Assembly (NCBI GenBank): GCA_020444775.1
Contig: JAGRHX010000188.1
Coordinates: 1 to 13,886 of the forward strand
DNA length: 13,886 bases
Reading direction: 5' to 3'
From: Gammaproteobacteria bacterium
GTDB taxonomy: Bacteria > Pseudomonadota > Gammaproteobacteria > HK1
Part shown: positions 1-7,186 of the stretch, piece by piece
Numbering within the stretch: position 1 is the first letter of the stretch
Layout: every line of letters begins with the position of its first letter
Made by a program: the position numbers and the translations under genes
Notes under the pieces: model-generated
The model's database searches: none
Told to the model about the DNA's origin: nothing
The model's input: the letters and a program-made list of their open reading frames with translations, nothing else

Positions 1-500
1 AGGCCTTTGACGACGTCCGCGAACTCGTTGGCACGTTCATAGCGGATGTCGCGTGCCACATGTTCGCTGTAGCTGAAGTTCAGCGCATCGTTGGCATTGG
101 ACGTCGTCACCAGATTCCAGCCCGCGCGGCCGCCGCTGATGTGATCGAGGGAGGCGAAACGCCGCGCGACGTGGAATGGCTCATCGTAGGTCGTGGTGGT
201 GGTGGCGACGAGCCCGATGTGATGGGTCACCATCGCCAATGCCGACAGCAGCGTGACCGGCTCGAACACGCCGGGTCGGTCGGACGGCGAGGTTGCCGCG
301 AACAGGCTGGGCTTGTCCAGGTTGCGCACGCCATTGCCGTCGGCGAGAAACAGCAGGTCCATCTTGCCGGCCTCGGCAATCTGCGCGAGCCTCACGGCAT
401 TGGCGATGTTCGCGGCCGGTTTGTCCCACGCGTCAGGATGCCGCCACTCCCCGACATGACTACCTTGGGCATTGGCGTTGGCGGCAAGGATCATTGGCAT
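1..500 (-). CDS. Luciferase-like flavin-dependent monooxygenase, NtaA/SnaA/DszA family (3' part outside window)
   Basis: The first 166 residues of an FMN-dependent monooxygenase are visible; the frame runs off the left edge. Members of this family use FMNH2 from a partner reductase to oxidise nitrilotriacetate, sulfones or similar small substrates in the cytoplasm. Seen here: the family-typical N-terminus GSHVGEWRHPDA (residues 13-24), a DLLFLAD strand (48-54), the Thr-rich strand around 98-104, and the hallmark SGGRAGWNLVTT (122-133). Full-length members are about 430-460 residues, so roughly 60% is missing. I chose the ATG at 500 because GGAGG lies 11 bases upstream; in-frame starts at 551 (ATG) and 509 (GTG) also exist. 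The substrate cannot be told. The gene is 138 bp downstream of the exporter on the same strand and may or may not share its transcript. Confidence 0.88.
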   Translation of the reverse strand, partial: MPMILAANANAQGSHVGEWRHPDAWDKPAANIANAVRLAQIAEAGKMDLLFLADGNGVRNLDKPSLFAATSPSDRPGVFEPVTLLSALAMVTHHIGLVATTTTTYDEPFHVARRFASLDHISGGRAGWNLVTTSNANDALNFSYSEHVARDIRYERANEFADVVKG

Positions 501-638
501 GCTCGACACGGCCTCCGGCGGCGTGGGTCCGGTTACGCAGGATGTGGCCATATTCTCGATCTGTCCAGCACGAGGACGTGCCGCTCCGGCGTCCTCCTCG
601 AGCAAGGCTGGTGACCGGTGATGCGCTGAACCGGTGTT

Positions 639-1448
639 TCAGTGATCGCCGAACACGCGTCGCCTCAGCACATGCATGTCGAGCGGCATGAGCACTGCGA
701 GCATGAGCAGACAGAGCAACGGCGCGTACAGCAGATGTCGTGTCGGCTCGCCGTTCACCAGCAGATGTCGCGCGGCCTCGGCCAGATGGTGCAAGGGATT
801 GCCGACCGCGAGCAGACCCAGCCAGGCGCTGTCGGGCAGTGGAAAATACGTGCTGCTGATGAAGGCGATGGGCATGATGACCAGAAAGAACGGCAGGCCC
901 ATGTGGTCCATGCTCGGTAGCAACGCGGTGAAGAGCAGACCGACGGTGGCAAAGGCCAGCGCGCCGAGCATGAGCAGCGGCACGAGCAACGGCAGCGCCC
1001 ACCAGTGAAGCTGCAGTAGCCCCATCGCGCCGAAGATCGCGAGCACCACGCACACCATCACCACGTAGGCCGTGGCCATGCCTGCTGCCCACAGCACCTC
1101 ACCCCAGATGACGTGCTCCAGCCGTACCTGGGTGGTTAGCTGACCCTCCCAGGCCTTCTGGTAGTGCATGCGCACATAGGCCGAGAACAGCGACTGGAAG
1201 AACGAGGTCATGAACGAGGTGTAGGCGAGCATGCCCGGTGCGAGGTAGGCAAGGTAATCGAGCTCCTGATCCGACCAGCGAAGCGTGCCCATCTGTCGGC
1301 CGAGCCCGATGCCAAAGGCCAGCAACAGGATCAGCGGCTCGCAGACCGGCGGCAGCAGGGCCGTGTGCCACTTGCGCAAGTGCACGCGCACGTGTCGCCC
1401 GAGGATGGCCCAGCTCTGCCACGCCAGCAATGCGTAATAGGTGCTCAT
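639..1448 (-). CDS. ABC-2 type transporter permease, NodJ-like
   Basis: This 269-residue inner-membrane protein has about six hydrophobic segments (roughly 30-49, 67-89, 115-141, 148-177, 183-203 and 236-256) and a basic C-terminus, the layout and length of NodJ/DrrB-type ABC-2 permeases. The motif NPLHHLAEAARHLL (217-230) after the last periplasmic loop is characteristic of the NodJ group. It should pair with the ATPase encoded immediately upstream: the ATG at 1448 overlaps the ATPase stop codon as ATGA, which implies translational coupling and decides the start over an upstream in-frame ATG at 1574 lying inside the ATPase gene. In rhizobia NodIJ exports lipo-chitin Nod factors, but most proteobacterial homologues lie far from nod genes and have unknown cargo. 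No nod genes are present here, so I infer only a small-molecule or lipid-like exporter. Confidence 0.9.
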   Translation of the reverse strand: MSTYYALLAWQSWAILGRHVRVHLRKWHTALLPPVCEPLILLLAFGIGLGRQMGTLRWSDQELDYLAYLAPGMLAYTSFMTSFFQSLFSAYVRMHYQKAWEGQLTTQVRLEHVIWGEVLWAAGMATAYVVMVCVVLAIFGAMGLLQLHWWALPLLVPLLMLGALAFATVGLLFTALLPSMDHMGLPFFLVIMPIAFISSTYFPLPDSAWLGLLAVGNPLHHLAEAARHLLVNGEPTRHLLYAPLLCLLMLAVLMPLDMHVLRRRVFGDH

Positions 1449-2356
1449 GCGACGCGCTCGTGGGACAACGCCAGGAACAGATCGTCCAGGGTCGGTCCGC
1501 GAACCTCGTAGTGTAGATTCGGAAAGCTGGCGACGAACGCCGCGAGCCCTGGGGCGTCCAGCGCGATGTGCCACAGGCCGAGCACCAGCGAGGGCCGAAT
1601 CCCTCGATGCGCAAGCCAGCTCGCCACCGACTCGTTGCCCTGGCTTGCGAGCACGACGATGTGTTCGCCAACCACGTCACCCAGCACGGCGCGCGGTGGT
1701 CCCTCGGCGCGAATGCGCCCGCCTTGTAGCACGATCAGGCGATCGGAGAGTCGCTCCGCCTCGTCCATGTAGTGCGTGGTGAGCACCACCGCCATGCCCT
1801 CGGCGCGTAGTCCCGCGACCAGCTCCCAGACGCCGATACGTGCCTGCGGGTCCAGACCCGTGGTCGGCTCGTCGAGGAACACCACGCGCGGTCCATGCAG
1901 CACGGCGCGGGCAATCATCAGGCGGCGCTTGTAGCCACCGGAGAGCGTCTCCGGCATGGCCTCGGCATAGCGGGCGAGGTCGAAGCGCTCCAGTAGCTCG
2001 TCGATGCGCGGGCTCAGACCGGTGATGCGCGGTCGATAGTAGCGCGCGGTCTGCTCCAGGTTGCCGCGCACGCTGAAATCCGCATCGAAGGTGTCGTCCT
2101 GCGTGCATACGCCCAGCGACTGACGCGCGGCATCGGGGCTCGCGACCAGATCGTGCCCGGCGATCCGCACGCTGCCGGCGTCCAGACGCAGAAAGCCGTA
2201 GCACATCCGCAAGCTGGTGGTCTTGCCGGCACCGTTGGGTCCGAGCAGCCCCAGCACCTGCCCCGGGCCACAGCTCAGATCCACCCCGTCGACGACCCGG
2301 ACTCCACCCAGATGCTTGACCAGGCCACGGGCCTCGAGCAGCGCAGCGGTGCTCAT
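1445..2356 (-). CDS. ABC transporter ATP-binding protein, NodI-like
   Basis: This 303-residue ATPase should power the permease downstream. All nucleotide-binding elements are intact: Walker A GPNGAGKTT (39-47), Q-loop Gln86, signature LSGGYKRR (138-145), Walker B VVFLDE (158-163), D-loop GLD (167-169) and switch His195 in TTHYMDEAE. The C-terminal extension ending in RGPTLDDLFLAL (287-298) is usual for NodI/DrrA-type ATPases of ABC-2 exporters. The start at 2356 (MSTAALLEARGLVK) matches where homologues begin. An in-frame ATG at 2455 would add 33 low-complexity residues; neither start has a strong ribosome site, so this remains open. The gene is divergent from the heme-monooxygenase operon across a gap that carries repeats. 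Confidence 0.9.
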   Translation of the reverse strand: MSTAALLEARGLVKHLGGVRVVDGVDLSCGPGQVLGLLGPNGAGKTTSLRMCYGFLRLDAGSVRIAGHDLVASPDAARQSLGVCTQDDTFDADFSVRGNLEQTARYYRPRITGLSPRIDELLERFDLARYAEAMPETLSGGYKRRLMIARAVLHGPRVVFLDEPTTGLDPQARIGVWELVAGLRAEGMAVVLTTHYMDEAERLSDRLIVLQGGRIRAEGPPRAVLGDVVGEHIVVLASQGNESVASWLAHRGIRPSLVLGLWHIALDAPGLAAFVASFPNLHYEVRGPTLDDLFLALSHERVA

Positions 2357-2510
2357 GATCGAGTGGCCGTAGCGGACCGGGTCGAAAGCGCTTGGTGCTC
2401 GCGGCGAAACCTGTACGGAGTCATCGGCCGTGCTCTGTCGGTGAGGAGCGCGCATTGTGCGGGTTGCGGGACGCTATAGCACCAATCTCGAGTGCTCACC
2501 GAACAGTGGG

Positions 2511-2545
2511 GTCCCATCAGCTGTGTGGGTGTCCCATCAGCTGTG
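2511..2545. repeat. 15-bp direct repeat, 20-bp period
   Basis: GTCCCATCAGCTGTG occurs exactly at 2511-2525 and again at 2531-2545, separated by TGGGT. The 20-bp spacing is close to two helical turns, so two bound proteins would lie on nearly the same DNA face. Each copy contains the palindrome CAGCTG. The position between divergent genes fits an operator, but a simple slippage duplication explains it equally well. Confidence 0.6.
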
Positions 2546-2610
2546 CGTGAGCGCCCGGTGGTCTGGCGTGCGCTGTCGTGAGATGCTGAGCCGGGCCTGG
2601 CACGATGCCT

Positions 2611-2622
2611 GGGACATGTCCC
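2611..2622. promoter_or_regulatory. Perfect 12-bp palindrome, candidate operator
   Basis: GGGACATGTCCC is perfectly self-complementary and lies about 38 bases before the GTG start of the heme monooxygenase, where a repressor site would overlap the promoter or leader. No regulator gene is adjacent, and the factor that might bind it is unknown. A palindrome this size can arise by chance in GC-rich DNA. Confidence 0.35.
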
Positions 2623-2660
2623 GGGCGCCAGCGACTGCGCCGTAACGAAGGAGGACGAAC

Positions 2661-2972
2661 GTGTTCATCGCAATGAATCGATTCCGCGTGATGAAGGGCT
2701 GCGAGGCCGAGTTCGAGACGGTATGGAAGCAGCGCGACTCGTATCTGCAGACCGTGCCGGGCTTCGTGGAGTTTCGTCTGCTGCGTGGGCCGGAGGCCGA
2801 GGATCACACCCTGTTCGCGTCGCACACGCTGTGGCGGGACCGGGCGGCCTTCGAAGCCTGGACCCACTCCGAACAGTTCCGCAAGGCGCATGCCAGCGCC
2901 GGCCGCAACAAGCCTTTGTACCTCGGACATCCGCAGTTCGAAGGTTTCGAGACCGTAGTGTCGCTGCCCTGA
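2661..2972 (+). CDS. IsdG-type heme-degrading monooxygenase homologue (ABM domain)
   Basis: This 103-residue protein forms a single antibiotic-biosynthesis-monooxygenase (dimeric alpha/beta barrel) domain. The residues that define the heme-degrading IsdG/IsdI branch line up: Asn6, Trp67 and His77 in AWTHSEQFRKAHA, near the Asn7/Trp67/His77 triad of IsdG. By family knowledge it would open heme oxidatively in the cytoplasm to release iron, although ABM proteins also act on quinols. The GTG start at 2661 is set by GGAGG seven bases upstream. It heads a likely operon, with the SDR beginning 49 bp after its stop. No heme-uptake or siderophore gene is visible, so a role in iron supply is not supported by context. 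Fold assignment is firm and heme as substrate is probable. Confidence 0.85.
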   Translation: MFIAMNRFRVMKGCEAEFETVWKQRDSYLQTVPGFVEFRLLRGPEAEDHTLFASHTLWRDRAAFEAWTHSEQFRKAHASAGRNKPLYLGHPQFEGFETVVSLP

Positions 2973-3021
2973 CCGGTCTATCGGCAACCAGGAGGCCCAG
3001 CAGGCCCAGGAGGTATGGCTC

Positions 3022-3792
3022 ATGCGACTCAAAGACAAGGTGGCGATCCTCACCGGTGCGGCTGCCGCGCTGGACGGTGAGCTGATGGGCTTTGGTGGCG
3101 CCAGCGCCCATCTGTTCGCGCGCGAAGGTGCCAAGGTGGTGCTGACCGATATACGCGATGAGCTGGGTGAGCGCTCCGCGGCGGCGCTGCGCGATCGGGG
3201 TGCCAGTGCGCGCTATCTGCACCTGGACGTGACCGATGCGCACAACTGGCAGCGGGTGATCGACACGGTGATGGCCGAGCACGGTCGGCTGGACGTGCTG
3301 TTCAACAACGCCGGCGTGTCGCATCCGATGCGCGTCGAGGACATCAGCGAGGAGATCTGGGAACGTGAGCTGTCGGTGCATGCCAAGGGCGTGTTCCTCG
3401 GCACCCGAGCCGCCATACCGGCCATGCGCCGGGGCGGTGGTGGCTCCATCATCAACACCTCGTCGGTGATGGGCATCGTCGGCAGCCCCACTTCGCCAGC
3501 GTACTCGGCGGCCAAGGGTGCCATCACCACGTTCACCAAGTCGGCCGCGCTGCAGTACGCCAAGGAGAACATCCGAATCAACTCGGTACACCCGGGCTAT
3601 GCCGATACCCCGCTCACCGAGCGTCGGTTCAGCGATTCGTCGACCCGTGCCGAGCTGATCGCGCGCACGCCGATGGGGCGCTTGGGCACTGCCTACGACA
3701 TAGCCTACGGCGTGCTGTACCTCGCAAGCGACGAGTCCTGCTTCGTGACCGGGTCCGAGCTGGTCATTGACGGTGGCATGACAGCGCAGTGA
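3022..3792 (+). CDS. Short-chain dehydrogenase/reductase with enlarged glycine loop
   Basis: A 256-residue classical SDR: NNAG at 95-98, catalytic Ser147/148 region, Tyr161 and Lys165 in YSAAK, then the family-typical PGYADTPLT and a C-terminal VIDGGMTAQ. Asp43 at the end of the second strand suggests NAD(H) rather than NADP(H). Two features are unusual. The cofactor motif TGxxxGxG is stretched, with TG at 11-12 and GFG at 23-25, seven residues longer than normal. The usual catalytic-tetrad Asn of the VNxxG motif is His120. AGGAGG eight bases before the ATG fixes the start. It follows the heme-monooxygenase homologue and is likely cotranscribed with it. It should oxidise an alcohol or reduce a ketone in the cytoplasm; the substrate is unknown. 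Confidence 0.9.
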   Translation: MRLKDKVAILTGAAAALDGELMGFGGASAHLFAREGAKVVLTDIRDELGERSAAALRDRGASARYLHLDVTDAHNWQRVIDTVMAEHGRLDVLFNNAGVSHPMRVEDISEEIWERELSVHAKGVFLGTRAAIPAMRRGGGGSIINTSSVMGIVGSPTSPAYSAAKGAITTFTKSAALQYAKENIRINSVHPGYADTPLTERRFSDSSTRAELIARTPMGRLGTAYDIAYGVLYLASDESCFVTGSELVIDGGMTAQ

Positions 3793-3966
3793 GGCGGAGG
3801 CCGTAAGCGGGACCGGGAGAAGCACGTACGCCCTGTGGGAGGGCGGTCACTCCCGCAATCCCGGCATCACGAACGTATAGACATTCCGACCGCCGGCCGG
3901 GCGTGCGCGCATCTGGGTTACGATGCGCGGGCTCACCGATGGGTCAATCAGTCAGCGGAGGTCGAG

Positions 3967-5283
3967 ATGCAAAGAGATGCCCAAGGGCACGAGCTCACCG
4001 GCGCCAACGCCGTCGCAACGCAGGCGCTGGACGAGGCGGCGCGTGCGATCACGCTCAATTGCGGCGATGTCAATGCCCACTTGAGCACGGCCGAGGCGGC
4101 GGCCCCGGAGTGCCCGATAGTCGACCTCTATCGCGCCTGGCTGCTGGCGCTGTCGAACGACCCGGCGCAGGTGGCGAGCGCACGGCAGGCGGTGCAGGCA
4201 TTGCGCGAGACGCGACTCAACGAGCGCGAGCGGGGCCACCTCGCAGCCATCGATCTTGCCGCCAGTGGCCAATGGACCTCGGCGGTCAATCGCCTGGACC
4301 GTCATCTCATGCGCTTTCCCCACGACCTGGTTGCGCATCAATCCGCGCTTCGCCTGGACGGTTATCAGGGACGCTTCCACCGCGAGGCGGCCCGCGCCGC
4401 TCAGGCGCTACCCGCGTGGTCACGCGAGCAACCGGGCTACGGGATCATGCTGTCGCTGTACGGCTTCGGCTTGGAGGAGTCCGCTGACTACGCGCGCGCC
4501 GAGGCGGTCTCGCGTGAGGCGGCAGAGCTCGAGCCGACCGGGTATTGGCCCCATCACGCGATGTCGCACGTGCTGGAGATGACGGGTCGACCGCGCGAGG
4601 GGCTCGCCTGGATGGACGATCGCCAGGCGCAGTGGTCTACTCCTTTGCATGGCAATCGCGTGCACATCTGGTGGCACAAGGCGCTCTTTCACGTCGAGCT
4701 CGGTGAGTGGGACGCGGCACTGGCGCTCTACGATGGGCCCATCGCCGAGACCTTGCGTCCGGTCGGCGCGAGCTTGTGCAACCCGACCGCGCTGCTCTGG
4801 CGGCTGGAGACCCTCGGCTGCGATGGCGGCGAGCGATGGTCCGCCCTGTTCCCGATCTGGCGCGAACACGCCGACGGTCGCACGAGCCCGTTCAACGACG
4901 TGCATTGGGCGATGACCGCGCTACGTGCCGGTGAGGATGCGGCTTATGAGACCCATCTGGCCGCGATGCGCGAGACCGCGGCGAGTGGCGGCGAGCTCGC
5001 CCCCGCCTATCGCGAGATCGGGGTGCCGGTCACGCAGGCAGTCGGGAGCTTCACGCGCGGCGACTACGCCGACGCGGTCGAGCAGCTATTGCCAGCGCGC
5101 GCCAGTCTGTGGCGCATGGGGGGGAGCACGGCACAGCGCGATCTCGTCGACTGGACCTTGACCGTCGCCGCGACCCGCGCGGGGATGGAGGACGTTGCGA
5201 CCGCGCTCGTCAATGAGCGCCTGTCCCTGCGCCCGGCGAGCGTCGTCAATCGCCGCTTCGCGGACGCGCTACGGCGTCACTAG
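3967..5283 (+). CDS. TTC38-like tetratricopeptide repeat protein
   Basis: This is a 438-residue, wholly soluble, helical protein. It matches the TTC38 family in length and in its marker segments: HHAMSHVLEMTGRPREGLAWM (196-216) and HIWWHKALFHVELGEWDAAL (233-252), which are degenerate TPR helices. No signal peptide, membrane segment or catalytic motif is visible. TTC38 proteins occur in animals and many bacteria, and their molecular role is not established; TPR folds usually bind protein partners. I chose the ATG at 3967 because CGGAGG lies five bases upstream; a GTG at 3835 would add 44 residues with no ribosome site and unlike the family. It follows the SDR by 174 bp, so it may have its own promoter, and converges on the dioxygenase gene 30 bp away. 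Confidence 0.85.
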   Translation: MQRDAQGHELTGANAVATQALDEAARAITLNCGDVNAHLSTAEAAAPECPIVDLYRAWLLALSNDPAQVASARQAVQALRETRLNERERGHLAAIDLAASGQWTSAVNRLDRHLMRFPHDLVAHQSALRLDGYQGRFHREAARAAQALPAWSREQPGYGIMLSLYGFGLEESADYARAEAVSREAAELEPTGYWPHHAMSHVLEMTGRPREGLAWMDDRQAQWSTPLHGNRVHIWWHKALFHVELGEWDAALALYDGPIAETLRPVGASLCNPTALLWRLETLGCDGGERWSALFPIWREHADGRTSPFNDVHWAMTALRAGEDAAYETHLAAMRETAASGGELAPAYREIGVPVTQAVGSFTRGDYADAVEQLLPARASLWRMGGSTAQRDLVDWTLTVAATRAGMEDVATALVNERLSLRPASVVNRRFADALRRH

Positions 5284-5313
5284 TCGAGCGACCACGCTTG
5301 CGCGATCCGGACC

Positions 5314-6207
5314 CTATGCGCGAGTCGTCCCACCGACGACAGTCGTGCGATGCATCCGGCGCGGCAGCGATGGCGGGTAGTCGAAGGTCGCCTTGTGCTG
5401 CGTGGAGCAGTCATCCCACATCACGAGATCGTGCTGTTGCCAGTTGTGCGAGTAGGTGAACTCGGGCTTGATGCACTGCGCGGCAAGCTCGGCGATGAGC
5501 GCGCGACTCTCATCCTCAGGTAGCCCGACGATGCGCGAGGTGTAGGCCTCGGTGACGTAGAGGCACTTGCGGCCGTTGACCGGATGCACCCGCACCAGCG
5601 GATGGGTGACCTCCGCTTCGGCCTGGGCGGCCGAATAGATCTCCTTGTTGGCGGCCTTCTCGCCGCGCACGGTCAGATGATGGGTGTAGCTCTGCACCGC
5701 CTCGAGCCCCTCGATACGTCGCTTGGTGGCCTCCGGTAGCGCCTCGTAGGCGGCCGAGGTGCTCGAGAAAAGGGTGTCGCCGAGCGTGCGGCCGTTCTCC
5801 ACGGGCACCTGCAGCGCGCGCAGCGCGGAGATGGCGTGCGGCCTGGCGAGATAGGCGCCGTCGGTGTGCCACAGGCGCCCGGCGTCGTGGCTGCCGATGT
5901 GCTTGCCATCCTTGACGATGTTGGAGATGACGAAAATCTCCGGGTGCGCGTTGTCTGGCTGACTGGCCATCCGCAGCTTGCGCAGCTCGCCGAAACGCGC
6001 GGTGAACCGAATCTGATCCTCGTCGCTGAGCGCCTGGCCGCGAAAGTAGACGACCTCGTGCTGGTAGAACGCGGCGTGAATCCGCGCGAACGTCGCCTCA
6101 TCGAGCGCTTGGGTCAAATCGGCGCCGATGATCTCGGCGCCGAGCGCCGGGCCGCAGGGTCTGACCTCGATTCCCCTGGTCTTTATTCCCCTGGTCTCGA
6201 TATCCAT
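5314..6207 (-). CDS. TauD/TfdA family 2-oxoglutarate-dependent dioxygenase
   Basis: This 297-residue protein is a non-heme Fe(II)/2-oxoglutarate dioxygenase, a family that hydroxylates taurine, 2,4-D, alkyl sulfates and similar substrates, often causing their cleavage. The iron ligands are present: His114 and Asp116 in WHTDGAYL, and distal His271 in STQHKATFDY. Arg283 and Arg287 in PRRMHR sit where TauD binds 2-oxoglutarate. The ATG at 6207 has AGAGGA about seven bases upstream; longer in-frame starts up to 6333 would overlap the aldolase gene and are rejected. The N-terminus carries a small duplication, TRGI-K-TRGI. It lies 68 bp downstream of the aldolase on the same strand, suggesting one operon and linked catabolic steps. 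The substrate is unknown. Confidence 0.92.
   Translation of the reverse strand: MDIETRGIKTRGIEVRPCGPALGAEIIGADLTQALDEATFARIHAAFYQHEVVYFRGQALSDEDQIRFTARFGELRKLRMASQPDNAHPEIFVISNIVKDGKHIGSHDAGRLWHTDGAYLARPHAISALRALQVPVENGRTLGDTLFSSTSAAYEALPEATKRRIEGLEAVQSYTHHLTVRGEKAANKEIYSAAQAEAEVTHPLVRVHPVNGRKCLYVTEAYTSRIVGLPEDESRALIAELAAQCIKPEFTYSHNWQQHDLVMWDDCSTQHKATFDYPPSLPRRMHRTTVVGGTTRA
6170..6197. repeat. 13-bp direct repeat, 15-bp period, inside dioxygenase start
   Basis: ATTCCCCTGGTCT (plus-strand reading) occurs at 6170-6182 and 6185-6197. It lies within the first codons of the dioxygenase and produces the in-frame peptide duplication TRGI-K-TRGI at residues 6-13. A 15-base unit preserves the reading frame, as expected of a tolerated slippage duplication at an N-terminus. 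Confidence 0.7.
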
Positions 6208-6275
6208 GTGCACTTCCTCTGGCTTCGCGCCCGCGGGCATCGACCGCGCGCAATGGCAGCAACCCTCGTGGTCGA

Positions 6276-7070
6276 CTAGCGAGCGTAGTCGTCCATGCCT
6301 GCGCGCTTCAGTTGACGCAGCAGCATCGGCCACTCCTTGCCGGCCTCGATGAAGCCACCGGGCCCATACATGTCGAGCCCCATCTGGATCGATTTCCGTT
6401 GTGTCTCGGCTGAGATCGGCTGCAGTTCGGAACCACCGCTCATCGCGTCGATCTGGTGGCGGCAGGCGGTCTCGATCCGATAGAGAAAGACGAAGGCCTC
6501 ACCCACCGTCTTGCCGACCGACAGCAATCCATGGTTGCGCAGGATCAGGATCGATTTGCCTTCCATGTCCTTGACGATACGCGGCTGCTCACTTGCGTCC
6601 ACGGCCGGGCCTTCGAAATCGTGGTAGCCGACCCAACCCATGATCGTCAGGGCCTTCTGGCTGCTCGGCAACAAGCCATGCTTTTGCATCGACACCGCGG
6701 TGCCATAACGGCTGTGGGTGTGGAGCACGCAATGCCGCTCGTCACCCGACATGTGGATGGCGCCATGGATGACGAAGCCCGCCGGATTCATGGGGTAATC
6801 ACTCTCGCCCAGTAGATTGCCACGGCCGTCGACCTTGATCAGCGACGAGGCCGTGATCTCCTCGAAGAACATACCGAATGGATTCAGCAGGAAGTGGTCC
6901 CTGGTCCCTGGTACCCGCAGGGAGAGGTGCGTGTTGTTGAGATCGGTCCATCCGTAGAGCGCGCAGAGCCGATAGGCCGCGGCGAGCTCGCAGCGCGCCT
7001 GCCACTCCTCGGCGCTGATGTCGGATGGCCGTTGGTCCTGAGCAAACTCGATGATCGTGGCTTCTGACAT
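6276..7070 (-). CDS. Class II aldolase/adducin family protein
   Basis: A 264-residue protein with the class II aldolase/adducin fold. Classical members cleave or epimerise sugar phosphates with a zinc bound by three histidines and a catalytic Glu. Here His117 and His119 (HTHSRYG) and His180 (RNHGLL) are kept, so metal binding is likely. The usual SSEWxxH segment carrying the Glu reads NPAGFVIH (95-102) instead, as in adducin-like members, so ordinary aldolase chemistry is doubtful; a decarboxylase or hydrolase role is possible. The ATG at 7070 (MSEATIIEF) has AGGGAG about ten bases upstream; an earlier start at 7127 is less likely. It is first in a probable two-gene operon with the dioxygenase. 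Confidence 0.9.
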   Translation of the reverse strand: MSEATIIEFAQDQRPSDISAEEWQARCELAAAYRLCALYGWTDLNNTHLSLRVPGTRDHFLLNPFGMFFEEITASSLIKVDGRGNLLGESDYPMNPAGFVIHGAIHMSGDERHCVLHTHSRYGTAVSMQKHGLLPSSQKALTIMGWVGYHDFEGPAVDASEQPRIVKDMEGKSILILRNHGLLSVGKTVGEAFVFLYRIETACRHQIDAMSGGSELQPISAETQRKSIQMGLDMYGPGGFIEAGKEWPMLLRQLKRAGMDDYAR

Positions 7071-7186
7071 GATCACTGTCTCCCTCGTTGGATGTATCGG
7101 TGAAGCGGCGGCCGAATGGCACGACACGGGTCATGGAGGCACTGACATCCTGCCATTTGCAGTGCGCAACCGTGCCGGGCACGGCG

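Larger units (their letters stand above)
2357..2660. other. Divergent intergenic region with candidate operators
   Basis: This 304-bp gap separates the exporter (minus) from the heme-monooxygenase operon (plus) and must hold both promoters. No consensus -35/-10 pair stands out. It contains a 15-bp direct repeat (2511-2545) and a perfect 12-bp palindrome (2611-2622), both listed separately. A ribosome site GGAGG at about 2650 serves the plus-strand gene. If the ATPase starts at 2455, the gap shrinks to about 205 bp. Confidence 0.6.

Noticed and set aside
460..1092. Minus-strand open frame of 210 codons overlapping the permease
   Set aside because: It is in the wrong frame relative to the permease and the monooxygenase start, and is Arg/Ala/His-rich without motifs.
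1445..2356. Nod-factor export system (NodI/NodJ)
   Set aside because: The proteins are NodIJ-like, but no nodulation genes or nod boxes are seen and this family is widespread in non-symbiotic bacteria, so no nod gene symbols are assigned.
2993..3013. AGGCCCAG repeated at a 9-bp period just before the SDR start
   Set aside because: It is short and GC-rich, and largely explained by the purine-rich ribosome-binding region; I see no separate role.
2665..3825. Long minus-strand open frame (386 codons) opposite the heme monooxygenase and SDR genes
   Set aside because: It is antisense to two clear genes, has Arg/His-rich composition typical of a GC-rich shadow frame, and shows no family motif.
3829..3845. 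Possible terminator hairpin CGCCC/GGGCG after the SDR gene
   Set aside because: The stem is only five base pairs and no T-tract follows, so it is not a convincing intrinsic terminator.
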